From assembly GCA_964445775.1 (NCBI GenBank), contig CAYUMH010000001.1, forward strand, positions 62,001 to 126,000: a stretch of DNA of 64,000 nt, in the 5' to 3' direction. The translations under genes were made by a program, and so were the position numbers. This DNA comes from Terrimonas sp964445775. GTDB taxonomy: Bacteria; Bacteroidota; Bacteroidia; Chitinophagales; Chitinophagaceae. This document shows, piece after piece, positions 15,648-24,172 of the stretch. The notes beneath the pieces are model-generated. The model ran no database searches. It saw nothing but the letters and a program-made list of their open reading frames with translations, and was not told where the DNA came from. Numbering within the stretch: the stretch's first letter is position 1; every line of letters begins with the position of its first letter.

Positions 15648-17720
15648 AGCACCTTGTTCATTTACACTGTGACAGGGTATTTGCAGGGAGTCAAAATCCT
15701 GTTTCCAGCGCCTGGCTTTCCAGGTCGGAACCGAGCCGTCGATAACCACCTGCCGGGCCTGTATTTTTTCAGTTAATTGATTTACATACAGTTTAGGGTT
15801 TTGTGAAAGTATCAGCAGGTCTACATCCAACCTGGAGGTAGCAGTAAAGCGGGGCAGCGTGTTTTTCCAGATGAGAATGCTTTTACTGTTAAAAACATAG
15901 TGACCATCAGTACCGGTAAGGGCATCAAGGCCGCTGACCGGCGCCATCCGCTGCAAAACCCTGGAGGGCTTTAGGTGAAAATTTTGGGCAAAGCCCTTTA
16001 CCTGCAAACTGCTGTCGCCAATAAAACAATAATGATTGCCCCCGATAAAATCAACTGCCTGCATTTTGGGTACATTGTATACAATGATCTTTTGCTGCTG
16101 GGCCGTTTGGTAAAAGGATACAAAACGTAATGCCATAAAGACCAGTAATGCCGCGGCACCCGTTAATAAAAAAGGCTTCAACCGGTGAAACCACCAGCAT
16201 GCAGCCCCGGCAATGGCCATAAACAATAATATTACCTGCACCACGCTTAACTGAAACCCCTCCCATAAGGCCATGGGCAGGGTTTCTACCCAGGCTATAT
16301 AATTATTCAGTAGGCGAATACTGTATTCTATACCCAGGCCCAGCCATTCTGAAAGAACGGTAAACGGTGACAGTAACAGTAATAACAGTTCGCCTATTAA
16401 AACAATACTCGATAAGGGGACGGCGATTAAGTTGGTGAGTAAAAAATAAACAGGAAACTGGTGAAAATGATACAGGCTCACCGGCGTGGTTAACACCTGT
16501 GCTGCCAGGGTAACAGATACCAATTGCCATACTGCATCTATCATTTTATTTTTTATAAATAACAGGTTATAGATGGGTTTGTAAAATACCATAATACTCA
16601 GCAGGGCTGCATAGGATAGCTGGAAGCCTACATCCCATAACCAGAAAGGATTATAACACAACAATAAAAAGGCCGACATGGCCAGGGTATTGTACGCCGA
16701 AGCCTGTTTATTAAAAGCTTTACCAATGATAAGGCAGGTGAACATAACGGCTGCCCGCAGAATAGAGGCGGCACCACCGGCCAGTAAAGTAAATAACCAG
16801 AGTATAAGAATGGTTAGTATGGGATGCAACCACCTGGTGCGCCTGCTTTTTAATAAAGGGCTGAAGAGTATATTTAATATCCAGTAAATAAGCCCGAGGT
16901 GCATACCGGAAACAGCAATAACATGAACTACCCCGGTATTGGTATAGGATTCTAATAAGGTTTTATCCAGGTCGTCCTTATAACCAATGAGCAGGGCTTC
17001 GGCCAGGCCGGCTTCTTTATCGCTTTTGATATTGGTTTGTATTACCGCTAATACCCTGGACTGTATACCCAGCAACTGCCGGTGCAGCCAGGATGTATGA
17101 ACGGTAGGTAATACGGTATACCGACCGGGCGTTAGATAGACCTGGGCCGTTGTTTGCTGAAAAAGCAGGTATCGCCGGTAGTCAAAAGAGCCGGGGTTGC
17201 CGGCGTTTTTAACCGGCTGTAATGTTTCCTGTGTAATGATCTGCGAACCGTAACGCAAAGAAGTTATGCTGCTATCTTTTTTAAAATAAATAATGGCTTT
17301 ACCGCTTGTGTATTGCACCGTATCGTTCTTGATGATGGCATCTATTCTGGCAAGGGCCTTGTAGGAATTTGTTTTTTCAACGGGAGCTTCCAGCAGGGTA
17401 GCTACAAAGCTGTGTTGCTGCCGGTAATGATGGCCATAATAACCGGGCTTATTGGTTATATTGTTATGCCAGACCAGCATGGCTCCGGCGGCAGTAAGGA
17501 GAAGTATTAACAGGGTTGTTCTGGCTGCAACATACTGATACCGCCAATGAACAGGAAGTAGTGCAAATGCAAATAATAAAACACCCGTAATACCTGCGAC
17601 CAGGTACCAGGTTTGAACAGGCAGGGCCGTATACCATTGTATAATGATGCCTGCCACCGGGGGCGGCAGTAATTTAATGAAAGGTGTTTTGGCCAAAAAG
17701 TGGTTAGCAGTAAATGGCAT
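15627..17720 (-). CDS. comEC: ComEC/Rec2 family DNA-uptake membrane protein
   Basis: Protein of 697 aa. Three N-terminal membrane helices lead into a DUF4131-type OB-like domain (~60-200). The Competence domain (~220-500) has the hallmark HVIAVSGMHLGLIYWIL and SYAALLSIMVFY and about eight helices. ComEC forms the inner membrane channel for single-stranded DNA in natural transformation. The ~150-residue C-terminal part looks like a remnant of the metallo-beta-lactamase domain without the HxHxDH metal motif, as in many Bacteroidota members. The upstream unknown gene is 39 bases away on the same strand. Confidence 0.88.
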   Translation of the reverse strand: MPFTANHFLAKTPFIKLLPPPVAGIIIQWYTALPVQTWYLVAGITGVLLFAFALLPVHWRYQYVAARTTLLILLLTAAGAMLVWHNNITNKPGYYGHHYRQQHSFVATLLEAPVEKTNSYKALARIDAIIKNDTVQYTSGKAIIYFKKDSSITSLRYGSQIITQETLQPVKNAGNPGSFDYRRYLLFQQTTAQVYLTPGRYTVLPTVHTSWLHRQLLGIQSRVLAVIQTNIKSDKEAGLAEALLIGYKDDLDKTLLESYTNTGVVHVIAVSGMHLGLIYWILNILFSPLLKSRRTRWLHPILTILILWLFTLLAGGAASILRAAVMFTCLIIGKAFNKQASAYNTLAMSAFLLLCYNPFWLWDVGFQLSYAALLSIMVFYKPIYNLLFIKNKMIDAVWQLVSVTLAAQVLTTPVSLYHFHQFPVYFLLTNLIAVPLSSIVLIGELLLLLLSPFTVLSEWLGLGIEYSIRLLNNYIAWVETLPMALWEGFQLSVVQVILLFMAIAGAACWWFHRLKPFLLTGAAALLVFMALRFVSFYQTAQQQKIIVYNVPKMQAVDFIGGNHYCFIGDSSLQVKGFAQNFHLKPSRVLQRMAPVSGLDALTGTDGHYVFNSKSILIWKNTLPRFTATSRLDVDLLILSQNPKLYVNQLTEKIQARQVVIDGSVPTWKARRWKQDFDSLQIPCHSVNEQGAFVMNLR

Positions 17721-17759
17721 ACTTTAAGTTACTACAAAAAACTTAAATAGCCGTTACCC

Positions 17760-19325
17760 TTATTGTTGTTCCTGTTCGCGGGCCTGTGTTTGTTCTGCCA
17801 CTATCATCCGTACCAGTTGCTGGTAACTTACCCTTTCCACACGGCTGGTGAGCCAGCGCGGAAAGTTGAACATGCTGAACACTTTTTTTTGTACCTCGTT
17901 ATCCTTGTGCTGCTCCAGCAAGTTGAGGGCTTTATGGTACTCTTTTGCTTTTTCAGCAAAATTGCGGAGGTAAAAAGTGCCGTGCAGGCATTGAATGATT
18001 ATTTTTTCGAATGGGTGCTTATTTTTCTTTTTGTAAAAGTAGTTATAGGTAGATCGGTATTGGGCTTCGAACAGTTTTATATTGTTCATATTGTAAACAA
18101 TGAGCAGCAGGAAAAGCTGGGCCAGGCTTACCCTTTCAATGCGGGTATTATCTTTAAAATATAACAAACCTCTCTTTATAAAAAACAAAGCGTCGTCATA
18201 ATTCTCCAATACAAAACAGGATATGGAGCAAGAGATATACATATCACGGTTTGTTTCAACATTTAATTTGTTCTCCCATTTATCATGACGGTTTTTAAAA
18301 TAAACGATCAGGCCGGCCACCTCGTTATAACGGGCCATTTTATGATAGAGCTTGTTTAGTGTTAAATATTTCAGCGCCTCAAACTCTGCCTGTAAAATGG
18401 GGTCGGTGATCTTATCGTTAAAGGGATCGTTAAAAGCCGTTTCAACGGCTTTGAACATATTAAGCGGCGTGCCCAGGTAGTTAAGCATGCTTAACACGTC
18501 CATAAACTTTTCCGAATCGGTTTTTAAATAATCGCCGTGTTGTTTCCAGTCGGCAATAATATCAAGGATATACTGGTAAGCTTCAGGCAGGTTTTTATTG
18601 CTCAGGTACAAAAGGGTTGCTTTGCAAAGGCGGTAGTAATGCCGGTACCAGAAAAAATAATCGACCAGGTTTTTTTTAAGCGTTGGTAATAATAATAACA
18701 GGGCTTCAATACGGTGGGGTATTGACGTATCGGCCCAGTCAAAATGCGCATTACGTTTCAGCATCAGTACTTCGGCGTAAATATCACGCATAACAATTAC
18801 CTCGGCATATTCATTATAGGTAACAATATTATCCTTGAAAAGGGTATTCAATTCATCATAGCCGGCTTTACCGTCGCTCCAGAGCAGCATACGTTCAAAC
18901 TCGTTACGTAACATAATGATGAGCGCCTGGGCTTCTGACTGGCGGGCCCTGATCATGGTTTTACGCCACAGGTTCTTGGCCTCGTCCAGCATGCCTTTAC
19001 GCCGGAATATCTGGATAAGCTGTATCTGGTTAAAAATGGCCGCATCTTCGTTTTTACGGCTCTCATATTGAACCAGGGCATTACATATTTGCTGGTAGAG
19101 ATAATGTTTCTGGAAAGCGATATTCTGGGGGTTTATTTCAGGGGCCAGTTTTTTTAAAATATCCGCTTCATTATAAACCGGTTGTTTATCTATGGCATCG
19201 AAAAGTAAAATGTACAGGGGGTCTTTAATAGTTGACAAACCGATATAATTACGGCGGAGAAATAGTTTTTCTCCTGAAGAAAGATGTTTGATAAAATGCC
19301 AGAGGGCATCTGAAACGGGCTTCAT
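17760..19325 (-). CDS. Unknown all-helical protein upstream of comEC
   Basis: Protein of 521 aa, not recognised. It has no signal peptide and no membrane segments. It is rich in Leu, Tyr, Arg, Lys and Asn with helical repeats of about 35-40 residues (for example RRKGMLDEAKNLWRKTMIRA and NYDDALFFIKRGLLYFKDN), giving a TPR-like look. The N-terminus (ALWHFIKHLSSGEKLFLRRN) is strongly basic and aromatic. It ends in a Glu/Gln-rich tail. The spacing of 39 bases to comEC suggests co-transcription. A -7 box TAAATTTG lies at 19362-19355. A scaffold or protein-interaction role is only an inference. Confidence 0.75.
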   Translation of the reverse strand: MKPVSDALWHFIKHLSSGEKLFLRRNYIGLSTIKDPLYILLFDAIDKQPVYNEADILKKLAPEINPQNIAFQKHYLYQQICNALVQYESRKNEDAAIFNQIQLIQIFRRKGMLDEAKNLWRKTMIRARQSEAQALIIMLRNEFERMLLWSDGKAGYDELNTLFKDNIVTYNEYAEVIVMRDIYAEVLMLKRNAHFDWADTSIPHRIEALLLLLPTLKKNLVDYFFWYRHYYRLCKATLLYLSNKNLPEAYQYILDIIADWKQHGDYLKTDSEKFMDVLSMLNYLGTPLNMFKAVETAFNDPFNDKITDPILQAEFEALKYLTLNKLYHKMARYNEVAGLIVYFKNRHDKWENKLNVETNRDMYISCSISCFVLENYDDALFFIKRGLLYFKDNTRIERVSLAQLFLLLIVYNMNNIKLFEAQYRSTYNYFYKKKNKHPFEKIIIQCLHGTFYLRNFAEKAKEYHKALNLLEQHKDNEVQKKVFSMFNFPRWLTSRVERVSYQQLVRMIVAEQTQAREQEQQ

Positions 19326-19532
19326 ATACCAGAAGTTAGGGGTTTGTGCTCATACAAATTTACATTAATCCACTTGTTTGATAAATCAAATTTTAATTAA
19401 GCAATAAAACGTATAACGATATGATTGACAAAATTTTAACTCCAAAACGCCTGTCGGCAATGCTCCCGGTTCCTCAAACTTGAACCTTTTTTTTAAACCT
19501 AAACCCTACAAAAGCACCATAGATTTGTGTTG

Positions 19533-19663
19533 TTATTCCTTATCTGATTAAAATATAAACAAAGGGGCTTATAATCAAAACCAACTTGATTTTAATCATT
19601 GACCTTAGACCTTAAACCTAGTTAGCCGCCCGGCGCTTTATGCCCCGAGGCGGTTTTTTTTTA
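19533..19663 (+). ncRNA. Candidate small RNA in a gene-free gap
   Basis: The gap 19326-19717 lies between two minus-strand genes and contains no coding signal on either strand. On the plus strand there is a -7 box TAGATTTG (19520-19527), though no matching -33. A perfect 10-bp inverted repeat TGATTAAAAT (19545-19554) / ATTTTAATCA (19589-19598) follows, then CCTTAAACCTAGT (19610-19622) and a strong terminator. A plus-strand terminator with no upstream plus-strand gene implies a stand-alone transcript of about 130 nt. The same string with one indel precedes the terminator at 171. Confidence 0.35.
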
Positions 19664-19664
19664 T
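19624..19664 (+). terminator. Plus-strand terminator with no upstream gene
   Basis: Stem AGCCGCC / GGCGGTT with further inner pairing, followed by a run of T. No plus-strand gene lies upstream within 7 kb, so it probably ends a non-coding RNA. Confidence 0.7.
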
Positions 19665-19690
19665 TATGAAATCATTGTGCCAAAAGCAAA

Positions 19691-19715
19691 AGAGACGCAT
19701 AACTGTTGCGTCTCT
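19691..19715 (-). terminator. Terminator of the GHL10 hydrolase gene
   Basis: Perfect 9-bp stem AGAGACGCA / TGCGTCTCT with A-rich and T-rich flanks, so it can work on both strands. Confidence 0.85.
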
Positions 19716-19717
19716 TT

Positions 19718-20998
19718 TTATAAAATATTTACCCGTGCTGTATATTTTGCTTTGGCCGGAGCGGTTGTTTTGCCTGTGGAAATAACCGGTTTGGCCGGCA
19801 ACCATTCCATCACCGGGATTTTGGCGGCTACTTTATAATAGTTGTTCTGTAAGCTATCGTTCCAGCCATTGGGGTTATTGTTGAACGATTTACTGCTGTA
19901 ATAAATACTGCCCCGGATCTCGGGATATTTGCGCAACATTTTAATTTGATTGGGAAGCTCGTTCGTATTTTTCCAGGGCGTGCTTTTTTCTGTAGCCCGG
20001 TAAATACCATGACCGATATAAATATGACGGCCATAACCGTTTTCGCTCCACCAGTTAACCAGTTCTGTATAATCTGCCAATCTATGTCCAATTTCCCAGT
20101 ATAGCTGGGGTGTTACATAATCGATCCATTTGTTCTCCAGCCATAACAAAATATCCGCATACAGGTCGTCGTAATTGGTTATTCCAGCCTTTGTTTTGCT
20201 GCCGCGGGGGTCTTTATCGGCATTACGCCATACACCAAAGGGGCTGATACCAAATTTTACATAAGGCTTTTCGGCCTTGATGGCTATATCCAGTTTTTTA
20301 ATGATAGAGTCCACATTACTGCGACGCCAGTCGTCCTTGGACAGGCTGGTGCCCGATTTTAAATAGGACTGTCCGTCGGGAAACTCTTTTCCATGTATAC
20401 GATAAGGGTAAAAATAGTCATCCATATGAATGGCGTCCACATCGTAGCGTTTAACAATATCGGCAATTACTTTTACCACAAAATCCTGTGCTTCTTTATT
20501 AGCCGGGTTAAAATAACGTTTATTGCCATAGGTAACATACCACTCAGGGTGTTTACGCATCATATTGCTGGCAGCAATGGAGGAACCGCCTACTTTGATT
20601 TCGGCGCGGTAAGGGTTGCACCAGGCATGAAACTCCATACCACGTTTGTGCGCTTCTTTGATCATAAACTCCAGCGGATCATAAAAAGGGCTGGGGGCCT
20701 GGCCCTGCTTGCCGGTAAGCCACTGACTCCAGGGTTCGAAAGCGGATGCATAAAAAGCGTCGGCCGATGGGCGAACCTGCACAATAACGGCATTCATACC
20801 ATTGCGTTTATGCATATCCAGTTGCTGGATAAAAGCTGCCCGCTGGCGGGCGGGGTCCGACTCGCCCCGGGGCGGCCAGTCGATATTATCCACAGTGGCT
20901 ATCCATACACCACGAAATTCATAAACCGGGGACTGAGCGTTAAGAAAACCGCTGAAGCTGCTAATAACAATGGTAAGGGCCAGTAATAATTGTCGCAT
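19718..20998 (-). CDS. Exported family 10-like glycoside hydrolase (GHL10)
   Basis: Protein of 426 aa with a signal peptide (cleavage near FLNAQ). The catalytic TIM barrel is of the GHL10/YngK type (Pfam PF02638): FRGVWIATVDNIDWPPRGES, GMNAVIVQVRPSADAFY, EFHAWCNPYRAEI, VDAIHMDDYFYPY and KFGISPFGVWRN. Such proteins are thought to be glycosidases acting on cell-wall or surface glycans in the periplasm; the substrate is uncertain. The family's usual length is matched. It has its own terminator and a -7 box TATTTTTG at 21037-21030, just inside the 3' end of the marR gene. Confidence 0.88.
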   Translation of the reverse strand: MRQLLLALTIVISSFSGFLNAQSPVYEFRGVWIATVDNIDWPPRGESDPARQRAAFIQQLDMHKRNGMNAVIVQVRPSADAFYASAFEPWSQWLTGKQGQAPSPFYDPLEFMIKEAHKRGMEFHAWCNPYRAEIKVGGSSIAASNMMRKHPEWYVTYGNKRYFNPANKEAQDFVVKVIADIVKRYDVDAIHMDDYFYPYRIHGKEFPDGQSYLKSGTSLSKDDWRRSNVDSIIKKLDIAIKAEKPYVKFGISPFGVWRNADKDPRGSKTKAGITNYDDLYADILLWLENKWIDYVTPQLYWEIGHRLADYTELVNWWSENGYGRHIYIGHGIYRATEKSTPWKNTNELPNQIKMLRKYPEIRGSIYYSSKSFNNNPNGWNDSLQNNYYKVAAKIPVMEWLPAKPVISTGKTTAPAKAKYTARVNIL

Positions 20999-21039
20999 AG
21001 AGTATATAGTAAACGCCTGAAATGTGCGGCAAAAATAGA

Positions 21040-21501
21040 CTATTCGCCAGGAATATGCCTTATTTTGTCGAGTAAGTCGCTTAGTATAGACGCTTCGGCT
21101 GCCGTTAGGTTGCCTAAAATATTGTCAAGTGTGGTTTGCCGGGCATCCATTTTTTCCAGCACTTGTTTTCCTTCCGTGGTTATCTGCACCGCTACCAGTC
21201 TTTTATCTTTCGGGGAAATATTTTTTTTAACGAGGCCTTTTACGATCAGCCGGTCTACAATACGACTGGTATCGCTCATTTTATCCAGCATACGTTGCCG
21301 GATCTGCATGGTGGACAGCGGTTCGGGAAAACTCCCTCTTAAAATACGTAATATGTTGAATTGCTGGGGTGTGAGGTTTTGGGATGCACATATTTCCTTT
21401 ACCTTTTCCATAACCCAGTTATGGGTAAATAAAAGGTTTACCGAGGCTTTATGGTACTCACTCCCAAACCGTCCCTGGTTAATATCTTTTTCAATGCTCA
21501 T
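21040..21501 (-). CDS. MarR family transcriptional regulator
   Basis: Protein of 153 aa with the MarR winged helix: LTPQQFNILRILRG, STMQIRQRMLDKMSDTSRIV as recognition helix, and the wing SPKDKRLVAVQIT with its Asp-Lys-Arg. It binds DNA as a dimer and probably represses genes until a phenolic or oxidant ligand is present. Target genes are unknown; the neighbours are an unrelated hydrolase and a DinB gene. It is transcribed from a strong upstream promoter, and self-regulation is common in the family. Confidence 0.9.
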   Translation of the reverse strand: MSIEKDINQGRFGSEYHKASVNLLFTHNWVMEKVKEICASQNLTPQQFNILRILRGSFPEPLSTMQIRQRMLDKMSDTSRIVDRLIVKGLVKKNISPKDKRLVAVQITTEGKQVLEKMDARQTTLDNILGNLTAAEASILSDLLDKIRHIPGE

Positions 21502-21553
21502 ACGTTAGCGTTAAGGTGCCTGATGTTTTAAGGTCTGCTATTAGTTATTGAGC

Positions 21554-21583
21554 CAAAGATATTGTGAAACAAAGATTTTACAA
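21554..21583 (-). promoter_or_regulatory. Promoter of the marR gene
   Basis: Minus strand: TTG (21583-21581), 19 nt, TATCTTTG (21561-21554). The start codon is about 50 bases downstream. Confidence 0.7.
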
Positions 21584-21655
21584 CTGAAATTATATAAGCG
21601 TTTGCCGGGCCTATATAGCCCGGCATTAATATATTATGTGTTAATAATCCGTAGT

Positions 21656-22153
21656 TTATTCAGCCACGCTCAGGTTTTGGGCCATTTTTACTTTAGATGC
21701 CAGCTTGAAAATTTCGAACAGGAGTTTTGCTTCGTACAATAGAAAAAAGTTTAACCATTGTACAATAGTCATTTCGCCGTACTCCGGATGTAAGCCGCTA
21801 AGGGAAAGTTGTTGATCGGATATACGCTCGACAAAAAGGGTGAGATTTTTACGGGCGCCCAGCAGTTCTTTAATTATTTCGGTTGTTGTTAACTGGCATT
21901 TTTCGTGAAAAGCGGGATCGGCTTCCACTACATAACGGCTCAATTGTGGTTCGGCGGTGGTGATTATCTGTTGTAAGCGTTCGGCAATTACATTTTGAAA
22001 TAAAGTAATATGTACAATATTCTCTAAAATATTCCATTGACCGGTATTACTGTGCTGACGAACCTGCGTGTCGGATAACCCGTCAATTAATTCGATAAGT
22101 GACTTGTGCTGGTAATGTAAACGCGTAGAGATGGATGATGGCAGTTGTTGCAA
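21656..22153 (-). CDS. DinB-like four-helix protein with altered metal site
   Basis: Protein of 165 aa with the DinB/YfiT four-helix pattern: NTGQWNILENIVHITLFQNV in helix 2 and TIVQWLNFFLLYEAKLLFEI in the last helix. In active DinB proteins three His bind a metal. Here the first His is kept (IVHIT), but the usual HExHH of the last helix is YEAKL, so two ligands appear lost. It may therefore be a metal-independent or degenerate member. The biochemical role is unknown; characterised relatives are thiol-dependent S-transferases. The gene is monocistronic. Confidence 0.75.
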   Translation of the reverse strand: MQQLPSSISTRLHYQHKSLIELIDGLSDTQVRQHSNTGQWNILENIVHITLFQNVIAERLQQIITTAEPQLSRYVVEADPAFHEKCQLTTTEIIKELLGARKNLTLFVERISDQQLSLSGLHPEYGEMTIVQWLNFFLLYEAKLLFEIFKLASKVKMAQNLSVAE

Positions 22154-22275
22154 AACGGAATTAGTTTTTTGATGATAAAATTCAAATTGCTAAAAAACCA
22201 TTCCCTTGGAGTAAATGTCGTAAAAAAAACTGAAAACGGCAATTATCTACAAATTTTTTGACATATAGCAGTAGA

Positions 22276-23268
22276 TCAGCCCCAAACTTTAGTGCCTTCG
22301 CTGCAGTTGGCGCAGATATCGATGTTTTTACGGCCGTGCAGTAATTTGGTTCTGAAGGCTTTGTATTCACCGTTTTGCCAAACCTCTTTAAAGCTTTTTT
22401 GTTTCAGGTCGCCCAGTTTGTGCTGGGCATCTTTATCGAAACAACAGGGCGCCACAAGGCCGTCCCAGGTAATAACAGGATCGTGCCATAAACGCCAGCA
22501 CTGGTTGGTAATATTACCTTTGAAAACAGTACCTGTATCCGTTTTTTTATAACGGCTGAATTTATCAATACTGGGGATGAGGCGGTTGGGGTCGGTTTCG
22601 TAATCGTATACCTGGGCCGTTTTAAACCACACATCATCTACGCCTATCTCTTTTCCCAGTGTTTTTACCTCCTCTATCTGGTGTTCGTTGGGCTTAACTA
22701 CCAGAAACTGGAAAATGATGAACGGTGTTTTACTTTTCAGCTCTTTTTTAGCCTGTACAATGTTTTTAGCGCCTTGTATTACTTTATCTAACCGGCCACC
22801 TACGCGGTATTGCTGGTAAACCTCCTGTGTAGTGCCGTCAATGGAAATAATTAACCGGTCAAGCCCGCTTTCCACGGTACGGCGTGCGTTGGCCTCGGTC
22901 ATATAGTGAGCATTGGTACTGGTGGCCGTATAAATTTTTTTGGCGGAGGCATAGGACACCATATCCAGGAAGTTGGGGTTGAGGTAGGGCTCGCCCTGGA
23001 AATAGAATACCAGGTAAAAAAGATCGCGGTGTAACTGGTCGATGGTTTCGGAGAAAAAATCCTTCCGCAACATACCCGTGGGCCGGCTGAAAGCCCTTAA
23101 GCCGCTGGGACATTCGGGGCAGCGCAGGTTACAGGAGGTGGTTGGTTCAAAGGAAATAGAAACCGGCATACCCCACTGAACAGCCCGTTTGGTCCATTTA
23201 CTCCAATAGAAACTGCTGAACACTTTGGTTGCATTCCACACACGTCTGAACGTGAGCTTGGATAACAT
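22276..23268 (-). CDS. Radical SAM protein with SPASM domain
   Basis: Protein of 330 aa. The radical SAM cluster motif CNLRCPEC is near the N-terminus, followed by the GEP-type motif (FQGEPYLNP) and LIISIDGTTQEVYQQYRVGG. A C-terminal SPASM-like domain carries extra Cys for auxiliary clusters (WDGLVAPCCFDKD, IDICANCSEG). Such enzymes modify peptides or proteins, or act as sulfatase-maturase-type dehydrogenases. No precursor peptide is visible nearby. I place the start at ATG 23268 because the promoter would put the transcript start near 23302; the ATG at 23301 would be almost leaderless. The real substrate is unknown. Confidence 0.87.
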   Translation of the reverse strand: MLSKLTFRRVWNATKVFSSFYWSKWTKRAVQWGMPVSISFEPTTSCNLRCPECPSGLRAFSRPTGMLRKDFFSETIDQLHRDLFYLVFYFQGEPYLNPNFLDMVSYASAKKIYTATSTNAHYMTEANARRTVESGLDRLIISIDGTTQEVYQQYRVGGRLDKVIQGAKNIVQAKKELKSKTPFIIFQFLVVKPNEHQIEEVKTLGKEIGVDDVWFKTAQVYDYETDPNRLIPSIDKFSRYKKTDTGTVFKGNITNQCWRLWHDPVITWDGLVAPCCFDKDAQHKLGDLKQKSFKEVWQNGEYKAFRTKLLHGRKNIDICANCSEGTKVWG

Positions 23269-23307
23269 ATTTATATTGTCAGCTAAATTGAACCTGGGCA
23301 TGGTTGG

Positions 23308-23337
23308 CAAAGTTAGTAGTGAAAGGGCAATAAGCAA
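23308..23337 (-). promoter_or_regulatory. Promoter of the radical SAM gene
   Basis: Minus strand: TTG (23337-23335), 19 nt, TAACTTTG (23315-23308). The -33 triplet lies in the first copy of a GCAATTGACA direct repeat (23334-23343 and 23349-23358). Confidence 0.7.
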
Positions 23338-23389
23338 TTGACAATGGGCAATTGACAGCGGACAAATAACAATAAGCCATGGATATTGT

Positions 23390-23507
23390 TGAAAGGCTGC
23401 CCGATAGGCGTGGAAAGCCCGCTGAGGTTTTGTGTGTGGCTTTGTGGCGGACTTGTAACAGATAGCGGGGACTGTAGCTGATGGCAGTACTGCAGCCGAA
23501 AGCCCCT
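23390..23507 (-). repeat. GC-rich dispersed repeat, copy 2
   Basis: A 118-bp element in reverse orientation to the copy at 6483. Its minus strand begins AGGGGCTTTCGGCTGCAGTA and ends CGGGCAGCCTTTCA. The middle is diverged but keeps GTCCCCGC. It lies between the acetyltransferase gene and the radical SAM promoter. Confidence 0.75.
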
Positions 23508-23535
23508 AAACAGATAAATGCCGGAAGAGTGAGGC

Positions 23536-23967
23536 CTACCAGAGCCTTTTTTCCATTACATAGTGGGGAATGTTTAACTCAATAAACTCATCGCCGGTAA
23601 CCTGGTAGCCCACCCGTTCGTAAAAGCCAACGGCTACTTTGCGGGCATGCATGGTGATGGTTTTATAACCACGGTCGCGGGAAAGGTTTTCGGCAAAGTT
23701 CATTAAAGCACGGCCAATGCCTTTACCCTGCAGGTTGTTTAATACGGCCATCTGGCGTAAACGGATGGTAGGGGGTTGATTGTCGATGAGCATACAACAT
23801 CCCAGCATCAGGTCTTCTTCAAAAGCTGCGATGAGGATATTGTTTTTTTCCAATTCCAGTTCTTCCACGGAAAAGCTAAGTCCCAGTGGCTTACGCAGTA
23901 TATCATCACGCAGGCGCACCATTTGTTCATATTCAGCAGACCCGTGGTCAATTATTTTCAATGGCAT
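23536..23967 (-). CDS. GNAT family N-acetyltransferase
   Basis: Protein of 143 aa, a single GNAT domain: RLRQMAVLNNLQGKGIGRAL is motif A with the acetyl-CoA-binding QGKGIG, and VGFYERVGYQVTGDEFIELN is motif B. It transfers acetyl groups from acetyl-CoA to an amine of an unknown small molecule or protein. The family resembles the ElaA/YjcF type. It stands alone between repeats, with no operon partner. Confidence 0.87.
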   Translation of the reverse strand: MPLKIIDHGSAEYEQMVRLRDDILRKPLGLSFSVEELELEKNNILIAAFEEDLMLGCCMLIDNQPPTIRLRQMAVLNNLQGKGIGRALMNFAENLSRDRGYKTITMHARKVAVGFYERVGYQVTGDEFIELNIPHYVMEKRLW

Positions 23968-24172
23968 AATTGGAAATTGTTGTTACCCAAATTACGATTT
24001 ATATTTTACTATTAACCCATGTAGCTGGGGTTAATCCGGTAAAAAAAGTATATTTTTTTGATTTTGTGATTATTACAGTAAAAAAATTAAAGCAGGGATA
24101 AAGCAATAGGTGTGCACAGGTCTTATAAATTCTTTATTTTAGAGCTGTGTTTTTGTAAAAGTAAAACTGATT

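Noticed and set aside
22276..23535. A RiPP cluster around the radical SAM/SPASM gene
   Set aside because: No short precursor-like ORF, exporter or protease gene is adjacent; the gap upstream holds a dispersed repeat and promoter only.
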